Part shown: positions 15,949-22,424 of the stretch, one piece after another
Layout of the letters: each line of letters begins with the position of its first letter
Numbering within the stretch: the stretch's first letter is position 1
Assembly: GCA_902406105.1 (NCBI GenBank)
Contig: CABPCP010000034.1
Coordinates: 1-28,263, forward strand
Length of the DNA stretch: 28,263 bases
Origin: an uncultured Mordavella sp.
Lineage (GTDB): Bacteria; Bacillota; Clostridia; Lachnospirales; Lachnospiraceae
Reading direction: 5' to 3'
Program-made: the position numbers and the translations under genes
The notes under the pieces: generated by a model
What the model was told of the DNA's origin: nothing
Databases searched by the model: none
The model's input: the letters and a program-made list of their open reading frames with translations, nothing else

Positions 15949-16077
15949 TTATTGCCAATTCTTCCTTTTTCGTGTTCTATGATTTCCTGTACGAGCTACT
16001 GTGTAGAAAGAAAGCATGATAGAAATTCCTTCCATGAAGATTTTAAAAAGAACTTCTCTATTCTGTTTATCCATCAT
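15949..16077 (-). CDS. small open reading frame, 42 residues, unknown
   Basis: The reading frame begins with two adjacent ATG codons 1 nt after the stop of the 28-residue gene, and AGGAAGGGG lies 5 nt upstream inside that gene, so it is well placed for coupled translation. The product (MMDKQNREVLFKIFMEGISI then a basic tail ending RTRKRKNWQ) has a short hydrophobic stretch that is weakly membrane-like. I recognise no family, and it could be a chance frame; the ribosome site and spacing are the only support. Confidence 0.45.
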   Translation of the reverse strand: MMDKQNREVLFKIFMEGISIMLSFYTVARTGNHRTRKRKNWQ

Positions 16078-16078
16078 C

Positions 16079-16165
16079 TTATCCCCTTCCTCGTTCTATC
16101 GCCTCAACGATACCTATAATTGCCAATCCCAAAGCAAAGCCACCTAGAAGAACCAAATATTCCAT
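16079..16165 (-). CDS. tiny membrane peptide, 28 residues
   Basis: The product MEYLVLLGGFALGLAIIGIV followed by EAIERGRG is a single hydrophobic helix with a charged C-terminus. Its GAGGAGGAG ribosome site is formed by the glutamate codons at the end of the upstream gene, whose stop lies 4 nt before this ATG, so the two are coupled. Tiny one-helix proteins of this type occur in toxin-antitoxin systems, phage lysis and regulation; nothing here decides between these. Confidence 0.6.
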   Translation of the reverse strand: MEYLVLLGGFALGLAIIGIVEAIERGRG

Positions 16166-16169
16166 TCTA

Positions 16170-16529
16170 CTACTCCTCCTCTTCTTGCGGTGAGATGATT
16201 GTTATTCCATAATCATTCGTAATTATATACAGCCTGACCTCCCATGTCTCTTCTGACTGACTTTCAATATTCTCTCGGTATTCGACTTCATCACTGCGCA
16301 CGTGATATTTTTCAAGAACCTCCTTCAAATCATTGTCTCTCACTGGTTCTGTGCAAAAAAGAATGAATCCTCCATCATCTTTCTGTGCCTCCCTCAAATC
16401 ACCATACACATTATCCAAAATCCCCAGTATGCGCTCTGTCTCTTTTCGGACTGCATCAGGCGCACCGCATTGATCGCACAGGACGTTTACCTCATCCATC
16501 TGTCTTTTTGTCCAAAATACTTTTTTCAC
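16170..16529 (-). CDS. unrecognised acidic element protein, GTG start
   Basis: This 119-residue acidic protein starts with GTG (GGGAGG lies 8 nt upstream). It begins MKKVFWTKRQMDEVNVLCDQ, with a CDQCG pair of cysteines, has a central helical region and ends in a beta-rich part (TWEVRLYIITNDYGITIISP) plus a run of four glutamates. No family is recognised. It sits 17 bp after the preceding gene and its last codons form the ribosome site of the next tiny gene, so it is part of one operon. Confidence 0.7.
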   Translation of the reverse strand: MKKVFWTKRQMDEVNVLCDQCGAPDAVRKETERILGILDNVYGDLREAQKDDGGFILFCTEPVRDNDLKEVLEKYHVRSDEVEYRENIESQSEETWEVRLYIITNDYGITIISPQEEEE

Positions 16530-16546
16530 TGTTCATGCCTCCCTCT

Positions 16547-17128
16547 TTATAGAATTATAAATTCATCATTCAAAGCATCTATAAATAGTTCTCTTCCACC
16601 AAACCGTGACTCATCAAGTTCTCCTACACACCTGATATTTACGCTCTGCACCTCCCGGTCTGCCAAAGCCAAAATTTCAGGCTTTATCTGTTCTTCAAGA
16701 TATCTCTGTCTGCTTTTTCTGTCCTTGGCGCAGTATGACTCATATCGTTCAAAATTCCAAATGCCTGTCTGGATTATGGCATCACCCATTCTTTCAAGCA
16801 AAGCAAGGTCAGCATTCTCACCGAGATCAATCAAAAGGTATACGTCCTGTTCATTATCTCTTCTGATCTCGCCCTCGTCCGTTATGTAGTAGTCCAGTCG
16901 TTTTACCGAATGCTTCCCAGTCTGTTGTGACTCGTACTCCTGCACGATCACCTTCCACTCTCCCTGATGCAGGAACTGAAATGTTAGTAGCTCACGTATC
17001 CAGTCCGCTTTACTCTGTGTGTATCCAGACGGTGGGCTATTGATGTCAGCAATGTCAAGGCATGGGGTTTCTTTATTCCATCTATCCTCACGCAAAAACC
17101 ATTCTTCTATTGATGTGTACTCTGTCAT
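16547..17128 (-). CDS. unrecognised element protein, 193 residues
   Basis: The ATG at 17128 overlaps the stop of the DUF1643 gene as ATGA, so translation is coupled; the longer frame to 17203 would overlap more. The product begins MTEYTSIEEWFLREDRWNKE, is mixed alpha/beta and acidic, and includes KRLDYYITDEGEIRRD and DVYLLIDLGENADLALLERM. I see no membrane segment and no catalytic motif that I can name. Co-transcription with the DUF1643 gene suggests a joint function. Confidence 0.75.
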   Translation of the reverse strand: MTEYTSIEEWFLREDRWNKETPCLDIADINSPPSGYTQSKADWIRELLTFQFLHQGEWKVIVQEYESQQTGKHSVKRLDYYITDEGEIRRDNEQDVYLLIDLGENADLALLERMGDAIIQTGIWNFERYESYCAKDRKSRQRYLEEQIKPEILALADREVQSVNIRCVGELDESRFGGRELFIDALNDEFIIL

Positions 17129-17745
17129 TTTTTCTTTCCTCCTCGTTCTCTCTCTGCAAGGATTTTCAGTTCTTTCTTGGTGGGGAACGTTCCCAACTTC
17201 CATTTAGCATTGCTATGCCGGATGCCCATATACAGCGGATGCACTCCCGAAATCTCTTTGGGAAGTCCGTCAGTCACGATCTGTTTCAGGGCTACTGCCG
17301 GATGTGTTTTCGTCCAGATTTCAAGAATGCGTTTCTTCGCAGTATTTACTGCCTTTGAAGTCAAGTGTGAATTTCCCCATGCAATGATGACTTCCGTATC
17401 CTCAGTGTTCACCTGCTCAAAAATTTCTTTCTCCAGAAATTCCAGATTATCAGTGTCTACGAGAAGCCCTCTTGTGCTCAATCTGGTCGCTGTGACTTTC
17501 GAAAAAAGGTTCACCACCGAGTAAGCTCTCAGCCCCAGTTCCCTCATGTGGTTCTGGATGTGTACGTTTGTAGAATCTTCCACGAAGAAGTTCTCCTGAT
17601 TTCTTGTCGGGTAAAGCATGATGAAAATCCCGTTTTTCCCTTCCATCCCGTTCAGTTCTTTTGTGTAGAGATATGTGTATTTTCCATCCTCCGAGGTTAC
17701 TATCTTTGAAGTTGTCTGAATCTCTTTTTGTACTGTTTTTGCCAT
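17125..17745 (-). CDS. DUF1643 family protein
   Basis: The 206-residue protein matches the DUF1643 layout: a hydrophobic strand then YPTRNQ (45-50) in place of the usual NPSTA, a DSTN segment (57-60), SVVNLFSKVTAT (76-87) and VIIAWGNS (119-126). The family is common in phages and defence or mobile regions; its activity is not established. The start has AAAGGATG 8 nt upstream and, just before that, a strong terminator-like hairpin. It heads a run of at least five closely spaced or overlapping small genes (17745 down to 15949). The basic C-terminus ends GGKKK. Confidence 0.8.
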   Translation of the reverse strand: MAKTVQKEIQTTSKIVTSEDGKYTYLYTKELNGMEGKNGIFIMLYPTRNQENFFVEDSTNVHIQNHMRELGLRAYSVVNLFSKVTATRLSTRGLLVDTDNLEFLEKEIFEQVNTEDTEVIIAWGNSHLTSKAVNTAKKRILEIWTKTHPAVALKQIVTDGLPKEISGVHPLYMGIRHSNAKWKLGTFPTKKELKILAERERGGKKK

Positions 17746-17765
17746 TGTATTTTCATCCTTTCATC

Positions 17766-17807
17766 AAAAAATACGGGCAAACTGACTTTACGCATCAGTT
17801 TGCCCGT
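17766..17807 (-). promoter_or_regulatory. terminator-like hairpin directly before the DUF1643 gene
   Basis: ACGGGCAAACTGA and TCAGTTTGCCCGT form a perfect 13-bp stem with a 9-nt loop, followed on the minus strand by ATTTTTT. It ends about 20 nt before the ATG at 17745, leaving no room for a promoter, so downstream expression needs read-through or antitermination. Confidence 0.75.
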
Positions 17808-17813
17808 TCGTTC

Positions 17814-17867
17814 TTTATTGTAAGAGAATGACTATTGTGTTTTCTCTTCATCTTCCTATCGCAAAAC
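17814..17867. repeat. motif Y, copy 2
   Basis: Shares ordered blocks with 14051-14107, including TTTATTGT, ATGAC and TTTTCTCTTCATC. Its hairpin is weaker than in copy 1. It lies next to the attenuator-like hairpin, on the side away from the gene. A degenerate X-like fragment (ACCGCCAGTCG) follows near 17877. Confidence 0.55.
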
Positions 17868-18003
17868 CGCCTGACTACCGCCAGTCGTTGAATGCTCTTT
17901 TTTCTTTGGTCTATCCATTTTTGTCGGTTCTGTCGATATGATTGCTGAAATTTTTATCTTTTCAATTTTTTCATTCTTCTTTAAGAAAAAATTTTCTCTG
18001 CTT

Positions 18004-18066
18004 TATCGTCAGTATCGCCAAGTGCGACTTGACGCCTTGATTGCCTTGCGGTTTCAGCTGACGATA
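18004..18066. repeat. motif X, copy 2 (structured repeat)
   Basis: Ends pair as a 9-bp stem (TATCGTCAG with CTGACGATA). The inner 61 nt match 14118-14178 at 50 positions without gaps. It lies in the 392-bp gap 17746-18137, which contains no convincing gene and is otherwise AT-rich, with motif Y copy 2 and the hairpin at 17766-17807. Confidence 0.75.
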
Positions 18067-18137
18067 CTGTTGTCGATTTTTCGGTTTCTATGTTCCCTGC
18101 CTCTTTCTCACACAAAAAGAAGAACGACTTTTCTAGT

Positions 18138-18803
18138 CTAAGCGTTCTCCTTTAGCGAATCTAATGTGCCTTTGCAGGCATCATATTTTAATAGGACTTT
18201 TCCCCTGATGCCCTTTGAACCTGTCAAAAACTTTTCACACGGCTTCATCAATTGCTTTAACGTCAGCAGGTTCTCAGGCAGGTCTTGGTATGCTAGAGCA
18301 AAATCATTATTGCAGACACCGATTATCAGTCTATCCATGCCGAACTGTCTGCAGGTCTGTTCCAAAACCTTTGTAGAAAATGCTCCTACTGCTGCCCGAA
18401 TTCCGAGTGTACCTGTGATGCAGAATGGTTGATGTTCTTTGTCCAGACTTTCCATTTTATCTGCCAATGCTCTAATCACCCTGTATCGGTCGGCGTTGAT
18501 CGGGTCATGTTCCATCTCTTTGAAGTATTCTGCAAGAGGCTTCCCCCTTATCTCAAAAATATTGACTGTATTATCAAGTGTCTTTTCAAATAGCTCTTCT
18601 CTGTTCCACCTACTTAAGTACAAATCAAAATCAGCATTGTGGAAATGGATGGGTTCTACTATCCCCCGTTCTATCAGCATGAGGTCAAGCATATAGTAAA
18701 CCACATTAACTCCCCACTTCGTTTCCTGTCTGTATGTATCAACATCCAGATTGACGGTTTCCAACTCCATTGTTACTAAATCCAGTTCTTTTTCTGTTAG
18801 CAT
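18138..18803 (-). CDS. unrecognised element protein, 221 residues
   Basis: The ATG at 18803 has GGAGGACA upstream, so I prefer it to the longer frame reaching 18866. The product begins MLTEKELDLVTMELETVNLD, is largely helical in its first half (ETKWGVNVVYYMLDLMLIER) and has a second half with strands and glycine turns (PFCITGTLGIRAAVGAFSTK, DRLIIGVCNNDFALAYQDLP). I name no family. It is the second gene after the regulatory region and ends just before the structured 392-bp gap. A DNA-related or regulatory job is a guess from position. Confidence 0.72.
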   Translation of the reverse strand: MLTEKELDLVTMELETVNLDVDTYRQETKWGVNVVYYMLDLMLIERGIVEPIHFHNADFDLYLSRWNREELFEKTLDNTVNIFEIRGKPLAEYFKEMEHDPINADRYRVIRALADKMESLDKEHQPFCITGTLGIRAAVGAFSTKVLEQTCRQFGMDRLIIGVCNNDFALAYQDLPENLLTLKQLMKPCEKFLTGSKGIRGKVLLKYDACKGTLDSLKENA

Positions 18804-18892
18804 TCTTCTGTCCTCCAATTTTTGAAATTGAAAAAGCCAACGCAATTTTACTAATGTAAGATGCATTGACTCTCTTTTTCTCTATTATTCCT

Positions 18893-19318
18893 TTATGGTT
18901 CTAAAATTGTATCATATTTTAAGTCTATCGCAGGTTCTGGTTCATCTCCTCCTGAAACTCTAAGTAATTCTATCCGTTCTTTAGCTTTATTATCTTTTAT
19001 CTTATAATACTTAAAATTTTTCCCAGCTCCAGCTTTTCCCACTAAGTAATAAATAGCGCCCACTACTATTACGGGAATACCAGCGAGTCCTGCTCCAGCC
19101 GCTCCCACTGCCAGCACACCAAACCCGCCAAGCCCCATCATTGCTTTTCCTGCTACTCGTCCAAACCTACCTTTATTCTTGTCTCTTTTTATTTCTTCCT
19201 TTGTTTCTTTATATGCATCTTTAACTATATATATTGCTAATTCTTTCCTATTGATAGCCCGAGCTGCATCATTATATGACGTAGCTACAAATGGTTTTAT
19301 ATTTCTACGTTCTCTCAT
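18893..19318 (-). CDS. glycine-rich membrane protein, unknown
   Basis: This 141-residue protein has a basic soluble N-terminus (about 1-55), a long Gly/Ala-rich hydrophobic region (about 57-95, including GLGGFGVLAVGAAGAGLAGI), consistent with one or two membrane helices, and a charged C-terminus. It has an AGGAGGAT ribosome site and an extended -10 promoter at 19366-19394, next to the divergent XRE regulator gene, so it is the first gene of the leftward block and likely under XRE control. Pore-forming or holin-like roles are conceivable but unproven. Confidence 0.75.
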   Translation of the reverse strand: MRERRNIKPFVATSYNDAARAINRKELAIYIVKDAYKETKEEIKRDKNKGRFGRVAGKAMMGLGGFGVLAVGAAGAGLAGIPVIVVGAIYYLVGKAGAGKNFKYYKIKDNKAKERIELLRVSGGDEPEPAIDLKYDTILEP

Positions 19319-19365
19319 AGTATCCTCCTAAATGAAATTAATCCTTTGAGTATTATTTTCTCGTA

Positions 19366-19394
19366 ATTATACCAATATTTTATTCGAATTGCAA
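19366..19394 (-). promoter_or_regulatory. leftward promoter of the element
   Basis: Minus strand TTGCAA (19394-19389), 17-bp spacer ending TGG and TATAAT (19371-19366), an extended -10 promoter. It faces away from the XRE gene and would drive 18893-19318 and possibly the genes beyond. Confidence 0.8.
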
Positions 19395-19413
19395 TCTACA
19401 ACTTTGTAATCAC

Positions 19414-19447
19414 AATATTATAGATAGTTTATGCAGTCAATAATATT
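19414..19447. promoter_or_regulatory. possible XRE operator
   Basis: AATATTAT (19414-19421) and its complement ATAATATT (19440-19447) form an inverted pair 26 bp apart centre to centre, between the leftward promoter and the XRE gene. Sequence is AT-rich, so chance cannot be excluded. Confidence 0.4.
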
Positions 19448-19475
19448 ACTTATCATTTTTATATGGAGGTAGTTT

Positions 19476-19715
19476 ATGGCTGAGAAATACAAACATCAAG
19501 AAAAATATACTCGTCTAGGATTAAATATAGCGTATCGTCGAAAATTAAAGGGAATGACTCAACTGGATCTTGCTGAAGCTGTGAACATCAGTCGGACGCA
19601 TATAAGCAATATTGAAGCTCCCAATGTTCCCACTTCTGTTTCTCTTGAGACTCTTTTTGATATTGCTGATGCTTTAGACGTTTCGGTTGACGTGCTTTTT
19701 CGATTCAATGACTAA
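19476..19715 (+). CDS. XRE-family helix-turn-helix regulator
   Basis: The 79-residue protein is a single Cro/CI-type HTH domain: LGLNIAYRRKLKGMTQLDLA, then AVNISRTHISNIEAPNVPTS and the usual ETLFDIADALDVSVDVLF end. It is the only plus-strand gene of the element and lies divergent from the main gene block, with a TGGAGGTAG ribosome site. The arrangement fits a repressor or control switch acting on the leftward promoter 19366-19394. No peptidase or sensor domain is attached, so it is unlikely to be an ImmR/ImmA-type pair by itself. Confidence 0.92.
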   Translation: MAEKYKHQEKYTRLGLNIAYRRKLKGMTQLDLAEAVNISRTHISNIEAPNVPTSVSLETLFDIADALDVSVDVLFRFND

Positions 19716-19733
19716 TGAATAGCTGATTTACCC

Positions 19734-19787
19734 GTCGCCCCACTCTTTTGTCGCCGTGGAGACGCCACTTATACGGCGACGGTCGCC
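19734..19787. repeat. cluster of GTCGCC-type repeats near the tRNA-side junction
   Basis: GTCGCC at 19734-19739, 19750-19755 and 19782-19787, GACGCC at 19761-19766, and the inverted form GGCGAC at 19775-19780. Together with the two copies at 11902-11918, this gives five sites near one junction and two near the other, as expected for integrase arm-type sites. Confidence 0.65.
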
Positions 19788-19858
19788 ATTGGATTTATTC
19801 ATATGTACTTACTTGTATTAAGGGTTCTTTTTCAGAAACCCTTGCTAGTAAAGTTAAA

Positions 19859-19890
19859 GGGCTAGACTTCCTTGTGTTGAAGTCTAGCCC
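19859..19890 (-). terminator. element-supplied terminator after tRNA-Pro
   Basis: GGGCTAGACTTC and its complement form a perfect 12-bp stem with an 8-nt loop, 7 bp after the tRNA 3' end on the minus strand, followed by TTTAACTTT. It belongs to the element and appears to replace the tRNA's original terminator at 11746-11782. Confidence 0.75.
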
Positions 19891-19897
19891 TATTATA

Positions 19898-19920
19898 TCG
19901 GGGTAACAGGATTCGAACCT
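19898..19920. repeat. attachment-site repeat, tRNA side
   Basis: The 23 bp are identical to 11788-11810 and form the 3' part of tRNA-Pro (T-arm half and acceptor). Insertion therefore left the tRNA gene intact. Confidence 0.92.
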
Positions 19921-19972
19921 GCGACCTCACGGCCCCCAGCCGTGCGCTCTAACCAAACTGAGCCATACCCCG
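19898..19972 (-). tRNA. tRNA-Pro(GGG)
   Basis: The 75-nt cloverleaf is complete: acceptor CGGGGTA/TACCCCG with discriminator A, D-stem GCTC/GAGC, anticodon arm CACGG-CTGGGGG-CCGTG with anticodon GGG, and T-loop TTCGAAT. CCA is not encoded. It has a promoter at 19981-20009 on the same strand. The last 23 nt double as the attachment repeat of the integrated element. Confidence 0.96.
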
Positions 19973-19980
19973 ATAGAGAT

Positions 19981-20009
19981 ATTCTATCGAAAATTGTCGG
20001 AGATTGCAA
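19981..20009 (-). promoter_or_regulatory. promoter of tRNA-Pro
   Basis: Minus strand TTGCAA (20009-20004), 17-bp spacer and TAGAAT (19986-19981), placing the transcript start a few bases from the tRNA 5' end at 19972. Confidence 0.75.
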
Positions 20010-20101
20010 GCATTATTTTTGGTATTCTTTTCCATAAGGATATGCTAAAATAAGATTATTATACATGAACCCGCGAAATTCGTGGAAAGGAGCTGTATTT
20101 T

Positions 20102-20902
20102 ATGAAAGTCATCGTTATTGCCCCGCGTGGGAAAATGGGTAAATTGATCACTCAGGCCGCTGCCGCCCGCGAGGATCTGGAACTGGTCGCCGGCATCGGC
20201 CCCAAGGGCAGAGATTATATTGGAGAGGATCTTGGAACCGTGGCAATGACCGGCCAGACTCTGGGCGTTCCTGTCACCGACAATCTGGAAGCGGTCATCG
20301 ATCGCTGTGACGTTATCATTGATTTCTCCACCAGAGAAGTCTCTATGGAGGTCTTAAGCGCCGCCATTGCCCACAAAAAGGCGCTGGTCTGCGGCACCAC
20401 CGGGTTCTCGGCGGAAGAAATGCACAGATTCCAGGAGGCCGCCGGGGAGATCCCTATGCTTTACGCCGCCAACACCTCTAAACTGGTCAATGTCATGAAT
20501 AAACTGTTGGAATTGGTGGCGCAGACAGTCGGCAGCGATCTGGATATCGAAATCCTGGAAATGCATGACCAATGGAAAAAAGATGTCCCCAGCGGAACTT
20601 CCAAAGAAATGGGTGAGATCATGGCCCATGCCTTAGGAAAAGAGCTGGACGACATTGCCGTTTACGGCCGGGAAAAAGGGGAGAATCCCCGCAAGCCCGG
20701 AACCATCGGCTATCACTCTCTGCGGGCCGGAAATATTCCCAGCAGCCACACCGTGTATTTTGGCGGCCTTGGAGAGAGACTGGAGATCACCCACCACTCT
20801 TATAACTGGGAGTGCTTTGCCCGAGGCGCCTGCGACTGCGCCGCATATTTGGAAGAAAAAGGACCTGGGTACTACACGATCCAGGATGTGCTGCATTTGT
20901 AA
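20102..20902 (+). CDS. dapB: 4-hydroxy-tetrahydrodipicolinate reductase-like protein (divergent DapB)
   Basis: The 266-residue protein has the DapB Rossmann start (VIAPRGKMG), VIIDFST, CGTTGF (97-102) and the C-terminal catalytic segment EMHDQWKKDVPSGTS. His155 and Lys159 match the catalytic His and Lys of E. coli DapB, and PSGT is kept. Several otherwise conserved positions differ: the second His is Asp156, the NFS motif is NTS (124-126), and the THKASSR region reads THHSYNW. DapB reduces the dipicolinate precursor with NAD(P)H in lysine synthesis; this copy may be the main enzyme or a paralogue with shifted substrate. A good AGGAGC site precedes the start, with an extended -10 (TGCTAAAAT) near 20044. 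Confidence 0.85.
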   Translation: MKVIVIAPRGKMGKLITQAAAAREDLELVAGIGPKGRDYIGEDLGTVAMTGQTLGVPVTDNLEAVIDRCDVIIDFSTREVSMEVLSAAIAHKKALVCGTTGFSAEEMHRFQEAAGEIPMLYAANTSKLVNVMNKLLELVAQTVGSDLDIEILEMHDQWKKDVPSGTSKEMGEIMAHALGKELDDIAVYGREKGENPRKPGTIGYHSLRAGNIPSSHTVYFGGLGERLEITHHSYNWECFARGACDCAAYLEEKGPGYYTIQDVLHL

Positions 20903-20946
20903 AATCCGGTCTGTCAAGATCAGATCCGTACAAAGATACAAAGAGA

Positions 20947-20977
20947 CCGGGATGGATGCCTCGCTACTCCATCCCGG
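20947..20977. terminator. hairpin between converging dapB and hydrogenase-like genes
   Basis: CCGGGATGGA and TCCATCCCGG form a perfect 10-bp stem with an 11-nt loop. Neither side has a clean T-run (TCTCTT on the minus strand), so it is a probable but imperfect bidirectional terminator. Confidence 0.6.
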
Positions 20978-21019
20978 CCTTCGCTGTGCGCTCCCGATCC
21001 AGGCGAACTTCTGGGAGAT

Positions 21020-22270
21020 CTACACAAAGCTCCGTGTCAATAGCCCTTCTTCCTCCAGCAGCTCTTCCACAGTCTCAAATCCAAGCCGTTTTAAGATCTC
21101 TTTTACGTAAGGATTTTCCAACGGTGTCTGAAAGGCCGAGTTTTCGCCATAATCGTCTACCATTTTCTTCCCCTTTTCTTTGTCCAATATGGCTTTTGGG
21201 CCGCCCACGCAGCCGCCTATACATCCCATTCCCTCGAAAAAGTTTGCCTTTGTCTTTCCTTCTTTTATCCGCTTTATCATCTCCATACACGCCTTCGTCC
21301 CGTCAGCCCGCTCTGCCCGGACCTGTACGCCGCGGTCCGGTTTTAACTGCCGCACCATTTCTTCCACCGCTCGGCTCACCCCGCCTGAACGGGCGTAAAG
21401 CCTGCCTGCTTTGGAAGCGTGTTCTTTGGGATCTTCCTCCTGCTCTTCCGGCCGGATCTTCACAGCTTCAAATAAATCTTTTATCTCCTGAAAGGTAAGA
21501 ACATAATCTACCGCATCACAGATATCCGGCTCTCTTGCTTCCTGTTTCTTGGCTAGACACGGACCGGCAAATACCGTCAGCGCTCCGGGATATAGTCTCT
21601 TTATAATACGTCCGCAGGCAATCATGGGCGAAACAGCCCCGGGCACATGGGGCATAAGCTCATGATAGCTCTTCCGGATCATGGCGATCCAAACCGGGCA
21701 GCAGCAGCTCGTAAGCTGGAAATCTCCTGTTTTCTCTATATGCCGGTCAAATTCCAATGCTTCCTTTAACGTCAGGATATCCGCAAAAAGAGCCACCTCC
21801 ACCATTCCCGCAAATCCCAGGGCTTTAAAAGCGCTCCTTAACTTACCCGGTGTCACCCCTTCTTGAAATTGTCCAAGAAAGGCCGGCGCGACCAGCATAT
21901 AAGCAGGCCTTTTGGACTCTCTGACCGCCTTCATTGCCGCAAGCACGTCCTTATTTCCTGTAAGTTTTTTATCCCTGCATGCTTCCACACAGGCTTCACA
22001 TCCCGTACATAGCTCAGGATCGATCCACAGCTCTCCATTTTCTTTCCTGCGGATCGCCTCGAATATGCAATTGCGCCGGCAGGCTTCACCTTGGCCGCAT
22101 TGGCGGCATTGGCTGACTGGAATTACCGGAGCATATCGCTCTGGATGCAAAAGACAGTCCAGATGTTTCGGATCATATTTGTCCGGCAATGGTTCCTCCA
22201 GCGACAGCTTCCTCTGCAGAAGCGCCTGGTAAAGTTCTTCAAAACTTTTCTCTTCTTTTTTACCTGCCAT
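21020..22270 (-). CDS. [FeFe]-hydrogenase-like protein, group D type
   Basis: The 416-residue protein has two N-terminal iron-sulfur motifs (CRQCGQGEACRRNC at 55-68; CTGCEACVEAC at 88-98) and an H-cluster domain with altered but recognisable motifs: L1 TSCCCPVW (187-194), L2 GPCLAKK (236-242) and L3 EGMGCIGGCVGG (346-357), all cluster cysteines present. It lacks the extra N-terminal domains of bifurcating or PAS-containing sensory enzymes, so it fits the group D class, whose function is not established; hydrogen sensing or turnover are candidates. No maturation genes (hydE, F, G) are in the window. The ribosome site is weak (TAGGGA). Confidence 0.87.
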   Translation of the reverse strand: MAGKKEEKSFEELYQALLQRKLSLEEPLPDKYDPKHLDCLLHPERYAPVIPVSQCRQCGQGEACRRNCIFEAIRRKENGELWIDPELCTGCEACVEACRDKKLTGNKDVLAAMKAVRESKRPAYMLVAPAFLGQFQEGVTPGKLRSAFKALGFAGMVEVALFADILTLKEALEFDRHIEKTGDFQLTSCCCPVWIAMIRKSYHELMPHVPGAVSPMIACGRIIKRLYPGALTVFAGPCLAKKQEAREPDICDAVDYVLTFQEIKDLFEAVKIRPEEQEEDPKEHASKAGRLYARSGGVSRAVEEMVRQLKPDRGVQVRAERADGTKACMEMIKRIKEGKTKANFFEGMGCIGGCVGGPKAILDKEKGKKMVDDYGENSAFQTPLENPYVKEILKRLGFETVEELLEEEGLLTRSFV

Positions 22271-22424
22271 TTCCCTATAAATCCTCGAATTCTTTTCTAT
22301 CTATTATGGCCCGTTCCCTTTGTTTTCATGCTTATCATTCTTTCTTCCGATTTTCTTAAGAATTTTTATAAACATTTTCAGGTTCCGACATATTTGGGTC
22401 ACATCTTCTTTGTATAATGAATTT

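Larger units (their letters stand above)
11788..19920. mobile_element. integrated genetic element in tRNA-Pro, about 8.1 kb
   Basis: The boundaries are a 23-bp direct repeat: 19898-19920 is the 3' end of the intact tRNA-Pro, and 11788-11810 is an identical fragment without the rest of the tRNA. Between them lie a tyrosine integrase at one end, an Xis-like protein, a replication-type AAA+ ATPase, several small unrecognised genes and an XRE regulator at the other end. All genes but the regulator run on the minus strand, and base composition is more AT-rich than the flanks. No capsid, terminase, relaxase or secretion gene is present, so it resembles a satellite or an integrative plasmid-like element that relies on a helper, or a non-transmissible island. 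Confidence 0.88.

Noticed and set aside
14118..18066. CRISPR array from the X/Y repeats
   Set aside because: Only two copies, far apart, with no regular spacers and no cas genes.
11811..19897. Conjugative element or complete prophage
   Set aside because: No relaxase, coupling ATPase, secretion, capsid, portal or terminase gene can be seen.
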